Source: JAABVY01 sp964496505
GTDB lineage: Bacteria > Zixibacteria > MSB-5A5 > JAABVY01
Reading direction: 5' to 3'
NCBI GenBank assembly: GCA_964496505.1
Contig: CAZBZV010000019.1
Coordinates: 1 to 58,524 of the forward strand
Length of the DNA stretch: 58,524 nucleotides
Shown here: positions 41,719 through 49,825 of the stretch, piece after piece
How positions within the stretch are numbered: position 1 is the first letter of the stretch
How the letters are laid out: the number at the start of each line of letters is the position of its first letter
Notes under the pieces: model-generated
What the model was told of the DNA's origin: nothing
What the model saw: the letters and a program-made list of their open reading frames with translations, nothing else
Databases searched by the model: none
Made by a program: the position numbers and the translations under genes

Positions 41719-43478
41719 AACAGAAATTTTTGGAAAAGTTAGAGCGGCTGATCGCTTATTTCAAGCGCCACAAAAAGTATCTTTACTGGGGCATCCTGGT
41801 CACTATTTTGACTAATGCTATCACCATGGTATCGCCCTGGATTGTGAAAATGGCTATTGACGATCTCAGGCAGAATGCCGCAACTTACTCACAGCTCAGG
41901 ATTTATGCCACATTGATAGTGATTCTGGCAATTGGCGCAGGTCTTTTCCGTTTCCTGATGCGGCGCACTATTATATGGGGCTCGCGGATTTTCGAATATG
42001 AGATTCGCAACGATTTCTTCCTGCATCTTTTGGGGATGCCCCGCTCATTCTATCAGGAGACCAGAACCGGAGATATTATTGCGCGCGGCTCGAATGATGT
42101 CGAGGCCACCCGTCTTCTGGCGGGACCGGCGGTGATGCAGATCATTAACTCGACCGTATCGATTTCGGTAGCTCTCACTTTGATGTTTATACTGAGCTGG
42201 AAGCTGACACTTATTACGCTGACCGGTTTTCCGATTCTGTCCCTGCTCACAAACCGTCTGGGTATGAAGATTCACGAGAAATCGTATAAAATTCAGCAGC
42301 ATTTTTCTACCATGACATCCTATGTGCAGGAAAATGTATCAGGGGTGAAAGTAGTCAAATCATACAATCAGGAAGAGGACCAGATAAAGAACTTCGCCGG
42401 ATTGAATAAAACCTATATCGATCTGAATCTCTCACTGGCACGAATACGCGGGCTGTTCATGCCTTCGATCTACGGCGTGGTCGGTATAATAATTCTGCTT
42501 TTATTGTATTTCGGCGGTAAGCAGGTGATAAACGGCACGATTACCCTGGGTACGCTGGTGGCATTCATCTTCTATCTCATGAGCATAATGTGGCCTATGC
42601 TGGCAGTGGGATGGGTGGTATCCTTGTATCAGCGCGGTACCGCCTCGCTCGAGCGTATCGAAAAGATCATGAGGCGCAAATCCGAGGTGGCCGATTCCGA
42701 TGTCGATCCGAATGCCAAACCAGAGCACGGGGATATCGAGATCAAAGACCTCACTTTCAGCTATCCTAATGACGATCAGGAAGTGCTCAAAGATGTCAAC
42801 CTGAAGATACCATCAGGCAAAACCGTTGCGATTGTGGGGCCTACCGGATGCGGCAAATCGACACTGGTGGAGCTTCTGCTGAGAGCATACAAAGTCCCGG
42901 ACGGAAAAATATATATCGACAATATCGATCTGAATAAAATACCGCAGGCAAACCTGCGAAAGGCAGTTGGCTATGTCCCCCAGGAAACCTTTCTATTCTC
43001 GCAGACCTTAAAAGAGAATATCGCTTTTGGGCAAGAGAAGCTAGTCGAATCCGATGTGGAAAGCGCAGCTGAAATTGCCGGGATTAAAGAGGAGATAAGC
43101 GATTTCCCGCGCGGCTTCGATACCATTCTGGGAGAACGCGGCGTGACTCTCTCGGGCGGACAGAAACAGAGAACTGCTCTGGCACGCGCAATAATCGCCG
43201 ATCCGCCGATTTTGATTCTGGATGATGCCTTCTCGGCGGTGGATACCAATACCGAGGAATTGATCTTGCGGGAACTGAAAAATGTGCTCAAAACACGCAC
43301 CTCTATCCTGATTTCACATCGTATTTCGACCGTCAAAAACGCTGATATGATCTGCGTGATGGAAGAGGGCAGGATTGAGGCCTGCGGAACTCATGAAGAG
43401 CTTATCGAGAAGTCAAAACTATATGCGCATATTGTCGAACTGCAATCTTTGGAAGAGGAGCTGGAGGCGATCAGGTGA
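41715..43478 (+). CDS. ABC exporter half-transporter with degenerate catalytic site
   Basis: The 587-residue protein has six membrane spans (residues ~20-310) and a C-terminal ATPase: Walker A GPTGCGKST, Q-loop YVPQETFLFS, signature LSGGQKQR, Walker B ILILDDAFSAVDT. The catalytic Glu after Walker B is Asp. This is the mark of the degenerate-site subunit of heterodimeric exporters such as TM287/288 and BmrCD. It overlaps the partner gene by four bases (GTGA). Confidence 0.95.
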   Translation: MKQKFLEKLERLIAYFKRHKKYLYWGILVTILTNAITMVSPWIVKMAIDDLRQNAATYSQLRIYATLIVILAIGAGLFRFLMRRTIIWGSRIFEYEIRNDFFLHLLGMPRSFYQETRTGDIIARGSNDVEATRLLAGPAVMQIINSTVSISVALTLMFILSWKLTLITLTGFPILSLLTNRLGMKIHEKSYKIQQHFSTMTSYVQENVSGVKVVKSYNQEEDQIKNFAGLNKTYIDLNLSLARIRGLFMPSIYGVVGIIILLLLYFGGKQVINGTITLGTLVAFIFYLMSIMWPMLAVGWVVSLYQRGTASLERIEKIMRRKSEVADSDVDPNAKPEHGDIEIKDLTFSYPNDDQEVLKDVNLKIPSGKTVAIVGPTGCGKSTLVELLLRAYKVPDGKIYIDNIDLNKIPQANLRKAVGYVPQETFLFSQTLKENIAFGQEKLVESDVESAAEIAGIKEEISDFPRGFDTILGERGVTLSGGQKQRTALARAIIADPPILILDDAFSAVDTNTEELILRELKNVLKTRTSILISHRISTVKNADMICVMEEGRIEACGTHEELIEKSKLYAHIVELQSLEEELEAIR

Positions 43479-45265
43479 GCGATCAGTATTTTGAAGATGA
43501 TGCGCTGGGGAAAGCCTACGATTCCCAGCTCATGAAAAGGCTTCTGCAGTACCTCAAGCCTTACAAGAAATATATTGTAATCGCCCTGGCTATCCTGATA
43601 GTCTCCACCCTTCTGCGTCTGGCGGGTCCGGTTATAATCAAGATGGCAATCGACGATTATATCGCTGTCGGTGATTCCGAAGGTCTGGGAGCGCTTGTAC
43701 TGCTATATGCCGGAATTCTTTTGATTCAGTTTTTTGCCACCTGGGGACAGATATATTTGATGGAGTGGATCGGCCAGAAGGCTATGTACGACCTTCGCAT
43801 GAAGGTCTTCAGGCATATCCAGGGTTTGAGTATGGATTTCTACGACAGAAATCCGGTGGGACGTGTTATCACCCGCGTAACCTCGGATATCAACTCACTC
43901 AATGAGCTGTTTTCGTCCGGAGTTGTGAATATCATCGGCGATATTTTTACCATCTTCGGTATAGTCGGGGTCATGTTTGTAATCAATTCCAAGCTGGCCG
44001 CAATAACTCTTATAGCTCTGCCGCTTCTGGTTGTAGCCACAATTCTCTTCAGGATAAAAGTCAGGCTGGCATACCGTGAAATCAGGCGCCTGATTGCCAA
44101 GCTCAATGCTTACGTGCAGGAGCATGTTTCCGGCATCAGTGTGGTTCAGAATTTTGTGCAGGAGCGCAAGATTTTCAACCGCTTCAATGATATCAATAAA
44201 GAACTGATGGGACGTCATCATAAGTCTATCATCTATTATGCTGTCTTCTTCCCCACAGTGGAAATAATCAGCGCAATCTCGCTGGCGATTATTATCTGGT
44301 ACGGCGGCGGTCAGGTGATTCAAGGTGTTATGACTTTTGGAACACTTGTGGCATTCTCGCAGTACATGGAAATGTTCTACCGTCCTATCCGCGACCTCTC
44401 CGAAAAATATAATATTCTTCAGTCGGCGATGGCATCTTCGGAACGTGTCTTCAAACTCCTGGATACAAAACCTGCCTTCGAAACGCCTGTCAAAGCCGCA
44501 AGGACTGACGGCCTTGAGGGCGAGATTATATTCAAGAACGTCTGGTTTGCATATAATAAAGATGAATGGGTGCTGAAAGATATCAATTTGGATATCTGTG
44601 CCGGGGAAAAGGTCGCCTTCGTGGGCGCAACCGGTTCGGGAAAAACCTCGCTTACCAATCTGATATTGCGCTTCTATGATTACCAGAAGGGAAGTATTAC
44701 CCTTGACGGCAAGGAGCTTCGCGATTTTGACGGCGAGACCATTCGCAAAAATATTTCACTGGTGCTTCAGGATGTCTTCCTCTTCTCCGGTACGATCGAA
44801 GATAACATCCGCCTCGGCAATGGCAATATAACCAGGGAGCAGGTCAAAAAGGCCGCCGAGGATGTTAACCTTCTTCGACTCGGCAACGGCTTGAAGCGAG
44901 GACTCGAGACCAATGTCGGCGAGCGCGGCGGCCTGCTTTCGGTGGGACAACGGCAGCTTGTGTCTTTTGCGAGGGCATTAGCGTATAATCCACGCATATT
45001 GATTTTGGATGAGGCGACATCATCGGTGGACACCGAAACCGAGGTAATAATCCAGAAAGCTACCGAGACTTTGATGAAGGGACGCACATCGATCATCATC
45101 GCCCACAGGCTTTCCACGATCAAGCAGGTGGATAAAATTGTGGTAGTTCACAAGGGACGGATTCGCGAAATCGGAAACCATGAAGAGCTTCTGGCCAAAA
45201 AGGGCATCTACTACAACCTCTACCAGCTTCAGTACAAGGACCAGGAAATACCCGCCGCGGTTTAA
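43475..45265 (+). CDS. ABC exporter half-transporter, catalytically complete partner
   Basis: The protein has 596 residues: six membrane spans, then Walker A GATGSGKTS, Q-loop VLQDVFLFSG, a variant signature LSVGQRQL and Walker B ILILDEATSSVDT with the catalytic Glu intact. The canonical site of the dimer would use this Glu with the LSGGQ of the partner; the other site combines Asp with LSVGQ. The start is GTG 43475. Likely substrates are lipids or drugs. Confidence 0.95.
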   Translation: MSDQYFEDDALGKAYDSQLMKRLLQYLKPYKKYIVIALAILIVSTLLRLAGPVIIKMAIDDYIAVGDSEGLGALVLLYAGILLIQFFATWGQIYLMEWIGQKAMYDLRMKVFRHIQGLSMDFYDRNPVGRVITRVTSDINSLNELFSSGVVNIIGDIFTIFGIVGVMFVINSKLAAITLIALPLLVVATILFRIKVRLAYREIRRLIAKLNAYVQEHVSGISVVQNFVQERKIFNRFNDINKELMGRHHKSIIYYAVFFPTVEIISAISLAIIIWYGGGQVIQGVMTFGTLVAFSQYMEMFYRPIRDLSEKYNILQSAMASSERVFKLLDTKPAFETPVKAARTDGLEGEIIFKNVWFAYNKDEWVLKDINLDICAGEKVAFVGATGSGKTSLTNLILRFYDYQKGSITLDGKELRDFDGETIRKNISLVLQDVFLFSGTIEDNIRLGNGNITREQVKKAAEDVNLLRLGNGLKRGLETNVGERGGLLSVGQRQLVSFARALAYNPRILILDEATSSVDTETEVIIQKATETLMKGRTSIIIAHRLSTIKQVDKIVVVHKGRIREIGNHEELLAKKGIYYNLYQLQYKDQEIPAAV

Positions 45266-45288
45266 TCCTTACCCCTATAAAATTAGTG

Positions 45289-45345
45289 CTGGGCATACCT
45301 CCCGGTGCGCCCAGTGAAACGTCGTACACGAGGACTTGCACGACG
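45289..45345. repeat. dispersed two-hairpin relative of the 235 bp repeat
   Basis: Between convergent genes, CTGGGC (45289-45294) pairs with GCCCAG (45309-45314), and CGTCGTACA (45320-45328) pairs with TGCACGACG (45337-45345) around CGAGGACT. Order and spacing correspond to H2 and H3 of the array at 912-1738. In H3 a T-A pair of most array copies is a C-G pair here. Confidence 0.65.
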
Positions 45346-45391
45346 CATGAACAAGCCCGGGACGGATGTACGCCACGCATGATCGATGCAT

Positions 45392-46147
45392 CTACAACTC
45401 CCGTATCTTGCGTGCAATCGCCATCATGCCGATCTCATCGGGGTCGACCTCGCGATGTCCCCAGTTGCCTGCGGTGGAGCCGTAGAAATGGAAGGCCTCG
45501 AAACCCGCAATACGCAGCATCAGCTTCAATTCGCTGCCAACATAGCCTTTCTCGCGCACGGTTACTGTTTTCTGATTACCGTCATCATCGCTATAATCCA
45601 TCTGGAATGTTTCCACCAGCGTAATCTGGTTGAATTTTTTTTGCTGGATATCTTCAATATTATATTTGCGTATCTTTTCAAGACCATTTAATGTATCCAG
45701 AATCAAAATGCTGTCCGGTTTTAGAGCATAATTGATATTGCGCAGGATAGCAAGGTCATGTTCGATCGGGTCCTCGCCCTGGCCGATTAATGCAAAGGCC
45801 CCCTCGCAAAGACATATAGCGCCGTCGAATTTCTTTTCCGGCCTGTATTTGGCGGCATCGGCATGAATTAGCTCCAGCTCAATCCCAGCCTCATCCGCTG
45901 CCTTCTTTGCCTCGGCCAGCATGCCGGAGGAAAGATCTATACCCGTGATTCGGTAACCGAGTTTGGCCAGTTCCACAGCGTGCCGTCCGGTACCGCATCC
46001 CACATCGAGTATCGTACCGCCGGTTGGCATCTGCAATTCCTCTATCAAAAATTCCACCTCCTCGGCGGTATTTTTGGTGAAGACCTCATCCATATATTTG
46101 GGGGCGTGATGATCGAAGAATACTTCCCATTCTCTTTCTTTATCCAT
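45392..46147 (-). CDS. class I SAM-dependent methyltransferase
   Basis: The 251-residue enzyme has motif I GTILDVGCGTGRHAVELAKLG, the ribose-binding Asp in ITGIDLSSGML, FDGAICLCEGAFALIG as motif IV and an all-beta insert typical of small-molecule O/N-methyltransferases. A C-terminal VREKGYVGSELKLMLRIAGF helps form the pocket. AAAGGA precedes the ATG at 46145-46147. It is transcribed alone; substrate unknown. Confidence 0.88.
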   Translation of the reverse strand: MDKEREWEVFFDHHAPKYMDEVFTKNTAEEVEFLIEELQMPTGGTILDVGCGTGRHAVELAKLGYRITGIDLSSGMLAEAKKAADEAGIELELIHADAAKYRPEKKFDGAICLCEGAFALIGQGEDPIEHDLAILRNINYALKPDSILILDTLNGLEKIRKYNIEDIQQKKFNQITLVETFQMDYSDDDGNQKTVTVREKGYVGSELKLMLRIAGFEAFHFYGSTAGNWGHREVDPDEIGMMAIARKIREL

Positions 46148-46470
46148 AAAAAATCCTTTTTTTGAATATGCATTTTCTCTTTTTATATAAGACGACTAAC
46201 TTAAGTTAATAGCATCGAAGCATTAGTCAATTTCCATTTCGAAACAAATCTAAATTATATCTTGCATTTTCCGAAGAATTGAATATGAATACTAATATTC
46301 GGGAACGTCCCGAATTATATTCGGTTAATTATTTTAGGCGGTCTCTGAATATATTTTGGAGACTCGTATTTTTTTCGGAAAACAATTTCGGTGCAAGTTT
46401 GGGATACAAAGCCGATTTCACTCTTCTGGGCTTGGATCGAATTCAATGGAAAACATGTTAGGAGGTTTTC
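46148..46470. other. 323 bp divergent region with possible FKBP leader RNA
   Basis: TTGCAT (46262-46267) and TATGAA (46284-46289) lie 16 bases apart and would start RNA near 46296. The first bases form a perfect hairpin ATTCGGGA / TCCCGAAT (46297-46315). A second hairpin GTCTC / GAGAC (46341-46363) is followed by a T-rich run, as in attenuators. The FKBP ATG follows at 46471. A palindrome TAACTTAAGTTA lies at 46197-46208. Confidence 0.35.
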
Positions 46471-46902
46471 ATGGCTAAGGCCAAAGAAGGCAATAAGGTT
46501 AAAATCCACTACACCGGTAAGTTCGAAGATGGTCAGGTTTTTGACTCCTCGGTAGACCGCGAACCATTGGAATTCACTCTGGGCCAGGGACAGGTAATTC
46601 CCGGATTCGAGAAGGGCGTTGTCGGCATGGAAGAGGGTGAGAAAAAGGAAATTACGGTCACTCCGGAAGAAGGTTACGGTCCTCGTTATGACCAGAATGT
46701 CATCGAGGTCAAGAAATCGGTATTTCCGGATGATATTACCCCCGAGGTAGGCCGTCAGTTACAGGTGCAGGCCCCGGATGGCAACAAGATGAATGTTGTC
46801 ATTACCGAAGTTCAGGATGAGACTGTTACGCTGGATGCCAATCATCCTCTGGCGGGCAAGAAACTCCTGTTTGATGTCGAACTTGTTGAAATTGCAGCAT
46901 AG
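46471..46902 (+). CDS. SlyD-like FKBP peptidyl-prolyl isomerase
   Basis: The 143-residue protein catalyses cis-trans isomerisation of prolyl bonds and acts as a folding helper. KVKIHYTGKFEDGQVFDSS and LGQGQVIPGFEKGVVGMEEGEKK are FKBP core segments, YGPRYDQNVIEVKKSVF starts the inserted chaperone (IF) domain of SlyD-type proteins, and NHPLAGKKLLFDVELVEI closes the FKBP fold. There is no His-rich metal tail and no signal peptide. AGGAGG precedes the ATG. Confidence 0.95.
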   Translation: MAKAKEGNKVKIHYTGKFEDGQVFDSSVDREPLEFTLGQGQVIPGFEKGVVGMEEGEKKEITVTPEEGYGPRYDQNVIEVKKSVFPDDITPEVGRQLQVQAPDGNKMNVVITEVQDETVTLDANHPLAGKKLLFDVELVEIAA

Positions 46903-46920
46903 ATAATAATACCTCGAGTT

Positions 46921-46960
46921 AAATCCCCTTCATTTTTGGATGAAGGGGATTTTTTTTGGG
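46921..46960 (+). terminator. intrinsic terminator after the FKBP gene
   Basis: AAATCCCCTTCAT pairs with ATGAAGGGGATTT across a short loop and runs into eight T. Confidence 0.95.
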
Positions 46961-46980
46961 AATTATCGTGGTAAATTGGC

Positions 46981-47010
46981 TTGTCAACCTGAATTTTTAG
47001 GTGATAAATT
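46981..47010 (+). promoter_or_regulatory. possible promoter of the methyltransferase pair
   Basis: TTGTCA (46981-46986) and TAAATT (47005-47010) lie 18 bases apart, just after the FKBP terminator. Confidence 0.4.
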
Positions 47011-47060
47011 GGTTAAAATCGATTAATTTGGTGACAACGAAAATATTGATGGCTGTAATT

Positions 47061-47867
47061 ATGAATCGCAAAGATATTACCAAAGCTAACCGCGAAGCCT
47101 GGAACGAAGTCGCTCCGGTGCACCAGAAGGCGCGCGGAAAGGAGTTTCTGAAGGAGGTCAAATCTCCCAACTATTCCGCGCTTGATGCATTCGTTACCGG
47201 CAAGCTCAGAGAAATCGGTTTCGAGGGCAAATCTGTCGCCCAGCTTTGCTGCAACAACGGCCGTGAATGTATTTCGCTCAGAAATCTCGGTTCGGGGCCG
47301 GTAATTGGGTTCGATATCTCCGATGAGGCGATTGCCGAGGCACGAAAACTGAACGAAATCGCAGGCAGCGACTGCGAATTCGTCAGGACGGATGTTTTCG
47401 AAATAGACAAAGAGTATTATGGAAAATATGATATTGTCTTTATCACAGTGGGAGCCTTAAGCTGGCTGCCTGATCTCGGCCGCTTTTTCAAAGTTGTGCA
47501 TAATCTTCTAAAACCGAATGGATACCTTCTAATTTACGAGATGCATCCTTTCCTGTACACAATCCCCTGCAAGGATGAACCGGAATTCAATCCAAAGCAG
47601 CCATATAAGATAGAATATTCCTATTTCAAAACCGAACCTTGGGCTGAAGACAGCGGTATCGACTATGTGGGAGGAACAATATATGAAGGCAAAACTTCCT
47701 ACTCGTTCACACAGAAGATATCGGATATAATAAATCCCATAGTCAAAAACGGCATCGCTCTGGTCGAGCTAAACGAATATCCTCACGATATCTCCAGCAT
47801 ATATCCCTTGCTCGAAAAGGAACAAAAGCTTCCCCTTTCGTTTATTCTAATTGGAAAGAAGAATTAG
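47061..47867 (+). CDS. class I SAM-dependent methyltransferase
   Basis: The protein has 268 residues from ATG 47061; an upstream ATG at 47049 and a GTG at 47001 are in frame, and none has a clear ribosome site. The N-terminus NREAWNEVAPVHQKARGKEF matches this group. Motif I is VAQLCCNNGRECI, followed by VIGFDISDEAI and FVRTDVFEID; YDIVFITVGALSWLPDLG is motif IV. EMHPFLYTIPC and a C-terminal LNEYPHDISSIYPLLEK shape the substrate site. A second methyltransferase gene overlaps its end. Confidence 0.85.
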   Translation: MNRKDITKANREAWNEVAPVHQKARGKEFLKEVKSPNYSALDAFVTGKLREIGFEGKSVAQLCCNNGRECISLRNLGSGPVIGFDISDEAIAEARKLNEIAGSDCEFVRTDVFEIDKEYYGKYDIVFITVGALSWLPDLGRFFKVVHNLLKPNGYLLIYEMHPFLYTIPCKDEPEFNPKQPYKIEYSYFKTEPWAEDSGIDYVGGTIYEGKTSYSFTQKISDIINPIVKNGIALVELNEYPHDISSIYPLLEKEQKLPLSFILIGKKN

Positions 47868-48471
47868 AATAGACAAAGGGAGGACTTTTATCTCTGCCAA
47901 AAAACGTTTCAACTGGAACGAAGTTTACACCACAGGGGCTCATTGGGAAGTCGATCCCTCGCAGAATATGCTGCATGTCCTGAAATATATCGAACCGGGA
48001 TCGAGGATTCTTGATCTGGGATGCGGCTCGGGACGTGATTCACGCTTTCTTTCAGAGCACGGCTTTAAGGTTTATGGGATCGACATCTCGGAAGTTGCTA
48101 TCGAAAAAGCGCGTAGCAGCAACAATTCGCATGAAATCGGATATTCTGTGGAATCGGCCGAGGCTCTTCACTTCGATGATAATTTCTTCGACGCTATTTA
48201 CTCCGGATGGGTTCTGCAGTCTGTCCCGCTCGATAAGGGAGCCTCAGAGATTAGACGCGTCCTCAAAGACGGCGGAGTAGCTTACCTGGCTTTTCTTCTC
48301 AGTACTGTATTTGTTGAAAACGGCGATGACTTGTTTTATCATAGCCGTGAGGAAATCCTTAAGGCATTCAAGGATTTCCGGATTCTGGATCAGCGGCAGT
48401 ATGTCAGCAACGAGTACTGGACCGATCCGCCGCACAAGCATGATGCGTTTATCCTGATTCTGCGGAAGTGA
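47851..48471 (+). CDS. class I SAM-dependent methyltransferase, start uncertain
   Basis: This enzyme of about 206 residues has motif I ILDLGCGSGRDSRFLSEHG, FKVYGIDISEVAIEKA and FDAIYSGWVLQSVP. The frame opens with TTG 47851, 17 bases inside the preceding gene. An ideal ribosome site GGGAGG (47878-47883) lies further in, but the codon at the right distance is ATC (47890-47892). No ATG/GTG start is available near it, so either TTG is used, ATC is a rare start, or a base is wrong in the assembly. Confidence 0.78.
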   Translation: MERRIRIDKGRTFISAKKRFNWNEVYTTGAHWEVDPSQNMLHVLKYIEPGSRILDLGCGSGRDSRFLSEHGFKVYGIDISEVAIEKARSSNNSHEIGYSVESAEALHFDDNFFDAIYSGWVLQSVPLDKGASEIRRVLKDGGVAYLAFLLSTVFVENGDDLFYHSREEILKAFKDFRILDQRQYVSNEYWTDPPHKHDAFILILRK

Positions 48472-48504
48472 AGATAGAACTTCTTTTATTAAGGAGATTT
48501 GAAT

Positions 48505-49005
48505 ATGAAGCTGTTGACACTGCTGGCAGCGCTGTGCCTTATTACGGTCAGTTGCGCTGAAAAAGAGGCTGTCGATTTTGAGGCCGCCCGTGAAAGTATG
48601 ATCGAGGCGGATAAAGCGTTTTCATTGATGTCCGTAGAGGAGGGCATGCGTCCGGCTTTCGACTATTACATGGATGATAATGCCACGATGTATCGTGACG
48701 GTATGGATCCGATTACCGGCCGTGAGGATATACTCTCGCTTTATCCTCCTCCCGATAATCAGGCCGGGATTCTGAGCTGGGAGCCGTTTTTTGCCGAGAT
48801 TTCCGAGTCGGGCGATCTGGGCTACACTCTGGGAAAATATGTATACACCGTGACCGATACGCTGGGAGCCGAGAATGAATCCTATGGCTATTATGTAACG
48901 ATTTGGAAAAAGCAGCCGGATGGCTCCTGGAAATATGTTTTCGATACCGGTGTAAACGGCCCTCAGCCGGATGAGGAAGTCATAGACGAGATTCCGGAGG
49001 AATAG
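48505..49005 (+). CDS. lipoprotein with SnoaL/DUF4440-like domain
   Basis: The 166-residue protein starts at ATG 48505 behind AAGGAG. LITVSC is the lipobox (Cys about residue 17). ARESMIEADKAFSLMSVEEG and MRPAFDYYMDDNATMYRDG, then GREDILSLY and YGYYVTIWKKQPDGSWKYVFDTG, are characteristic of the DUF4440/SnoaL-like NTF2 fold. Role unknown; a second lipoprotein gene follows. Confidence 0.82.
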   Translation: MKLLTLLAALCLITVSCAEKEAVDFEAARESMIEADKAFSLMSVEEGMRPAFDYYMDDNATMYRDGMDPITGREDILSLYPPPDNQAGILSWEPFFAEISESGDLGYTLGKYVYTVTDTLGAENESYGYYVTIWKKQPDGSWKYVFDTGVNGPQPDEEVIDEIPEE

Positions 49006-49074
49006 AATCGGGGGCAGCCGCTTGTAATTTTTCTGTAATTGCATATATTGGGACGAAAAGGGAAGGAGAAAATT

Positions 49075-49695
49075 ATGAAATTCGTATACCTGTTTTTAAT
49101 CATTGCACTGACATTCATGCTGGCCTGCGGCGGAAACGGCGAGGATACCGAGGCGGCTGAATCGGCCGAGGAGGTCGGCGAGGAGCCGTTGGAGCCGGAG
49201 AAGGAATATCAGAGTATTGCCGATCTGGGCGAGTGGCGGGAGATTACCTCCGAGGAGGGCGAATTCAAATTCATGAGCCCGGGAGAGCCGAGCTTTGATG
49301 TCGACACCGTATCCACACCCGACGGTCCGGTTCGTTATCCCTCGTACAGTCTGGCTGCCTCCGATAAATATTTCTTTATCGGCTACTCCGATATGCCCGA
49401 GCGACTTGTGGAGCAGGCGCCGGCCAAAGTCGTGCTGGATGGCGCTGTGCGCGGAATGATTAGCGAGGCCAGGGGCACCACTATTTCCGATACATTAATA
49501 GAAAACGAGGAATTCACCGCCCGCGAGCATCTGGTCAGCCTTCCAAACGGCCAGTCTTTGATGCGTGTGCGCGCCTATATGTCCGGCAACCGGATTTATA
49601 TAATTGCCGCCTCCGCCCCCAAAACCGACACCGCCGGTCTTCTGGGACGGTTCGTCAATTCGTTTGAGCTTGTGGGCCGGGAGTATCGCAAGTAG
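49075..49695 (+). CDS. lipoprotein of unknown function
   Basis: The 206-residue protein starts at ATG 49075 behind GGAAGGAGA. The lipobox is FMLACG (Cys about residue 18), followed by an acidic linker rich in Glu. The folded part (GEFKFMSPGEPSFDVDTVSTP, YSLAASDKYFFIGYSDMP, NRIYIIAASAPK) resembles PsbP-like/DUF1795-type sheets, tentatively. It closes a two-lipoprotein unit ended by a strong hairpin. Confidence 0.7.
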   Translation: MKFVYLFLIIALTFMLACGGNGEDTEAAESAEEVGEEPLEPEKEYQSIADLGEWREITSEEGEFKFMSPGEPSFDVDTVSTPDGPVRYPSYSLAASDKYFFIGYSDMPERLVEQAPAKVVLDGAVRGMISEARGTTISDTLIENEEFTAREHLVSLPNGQSLMRVRAYMSGNRIYIIAASAPKTDTAGLLGRFVNSFELVGREYRK

Positions 49696-49710
49696 AAAGT
49701 AATTCAAAAT

Positions 49711-49800
49711 GTCATCCTGAGAAGCAATAGCGACGAAGGATCTCTAAAAAGTTTTGTCAGGTCCTGATCCCGATGAAATCGGGATTGTGACCTGACATTT
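49711..49800. terminator. GTCATCCTGAG repeat and bipartite hairpin between convergent genes
   Basis: GTCATCCTGAG to GAAGGATCTC (49711-49744) is a repeat type found in many bacterial genomes. It is followed by GTCAGGTC (49756-49763) pairing with GACCTGAC (49789-49796), enclosing ATCCCGAT (49767-49774) and ATCGGGAT (49778-49785) with a symmetric 3 x 3 internal loop. T tracts lie on the right and, for the minus strand, on the left, so it probably terminates both genes. Confidence 0.8.
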
Positions 49801-49825
49801 TGTTTTACATCAGCCATAACTATCC

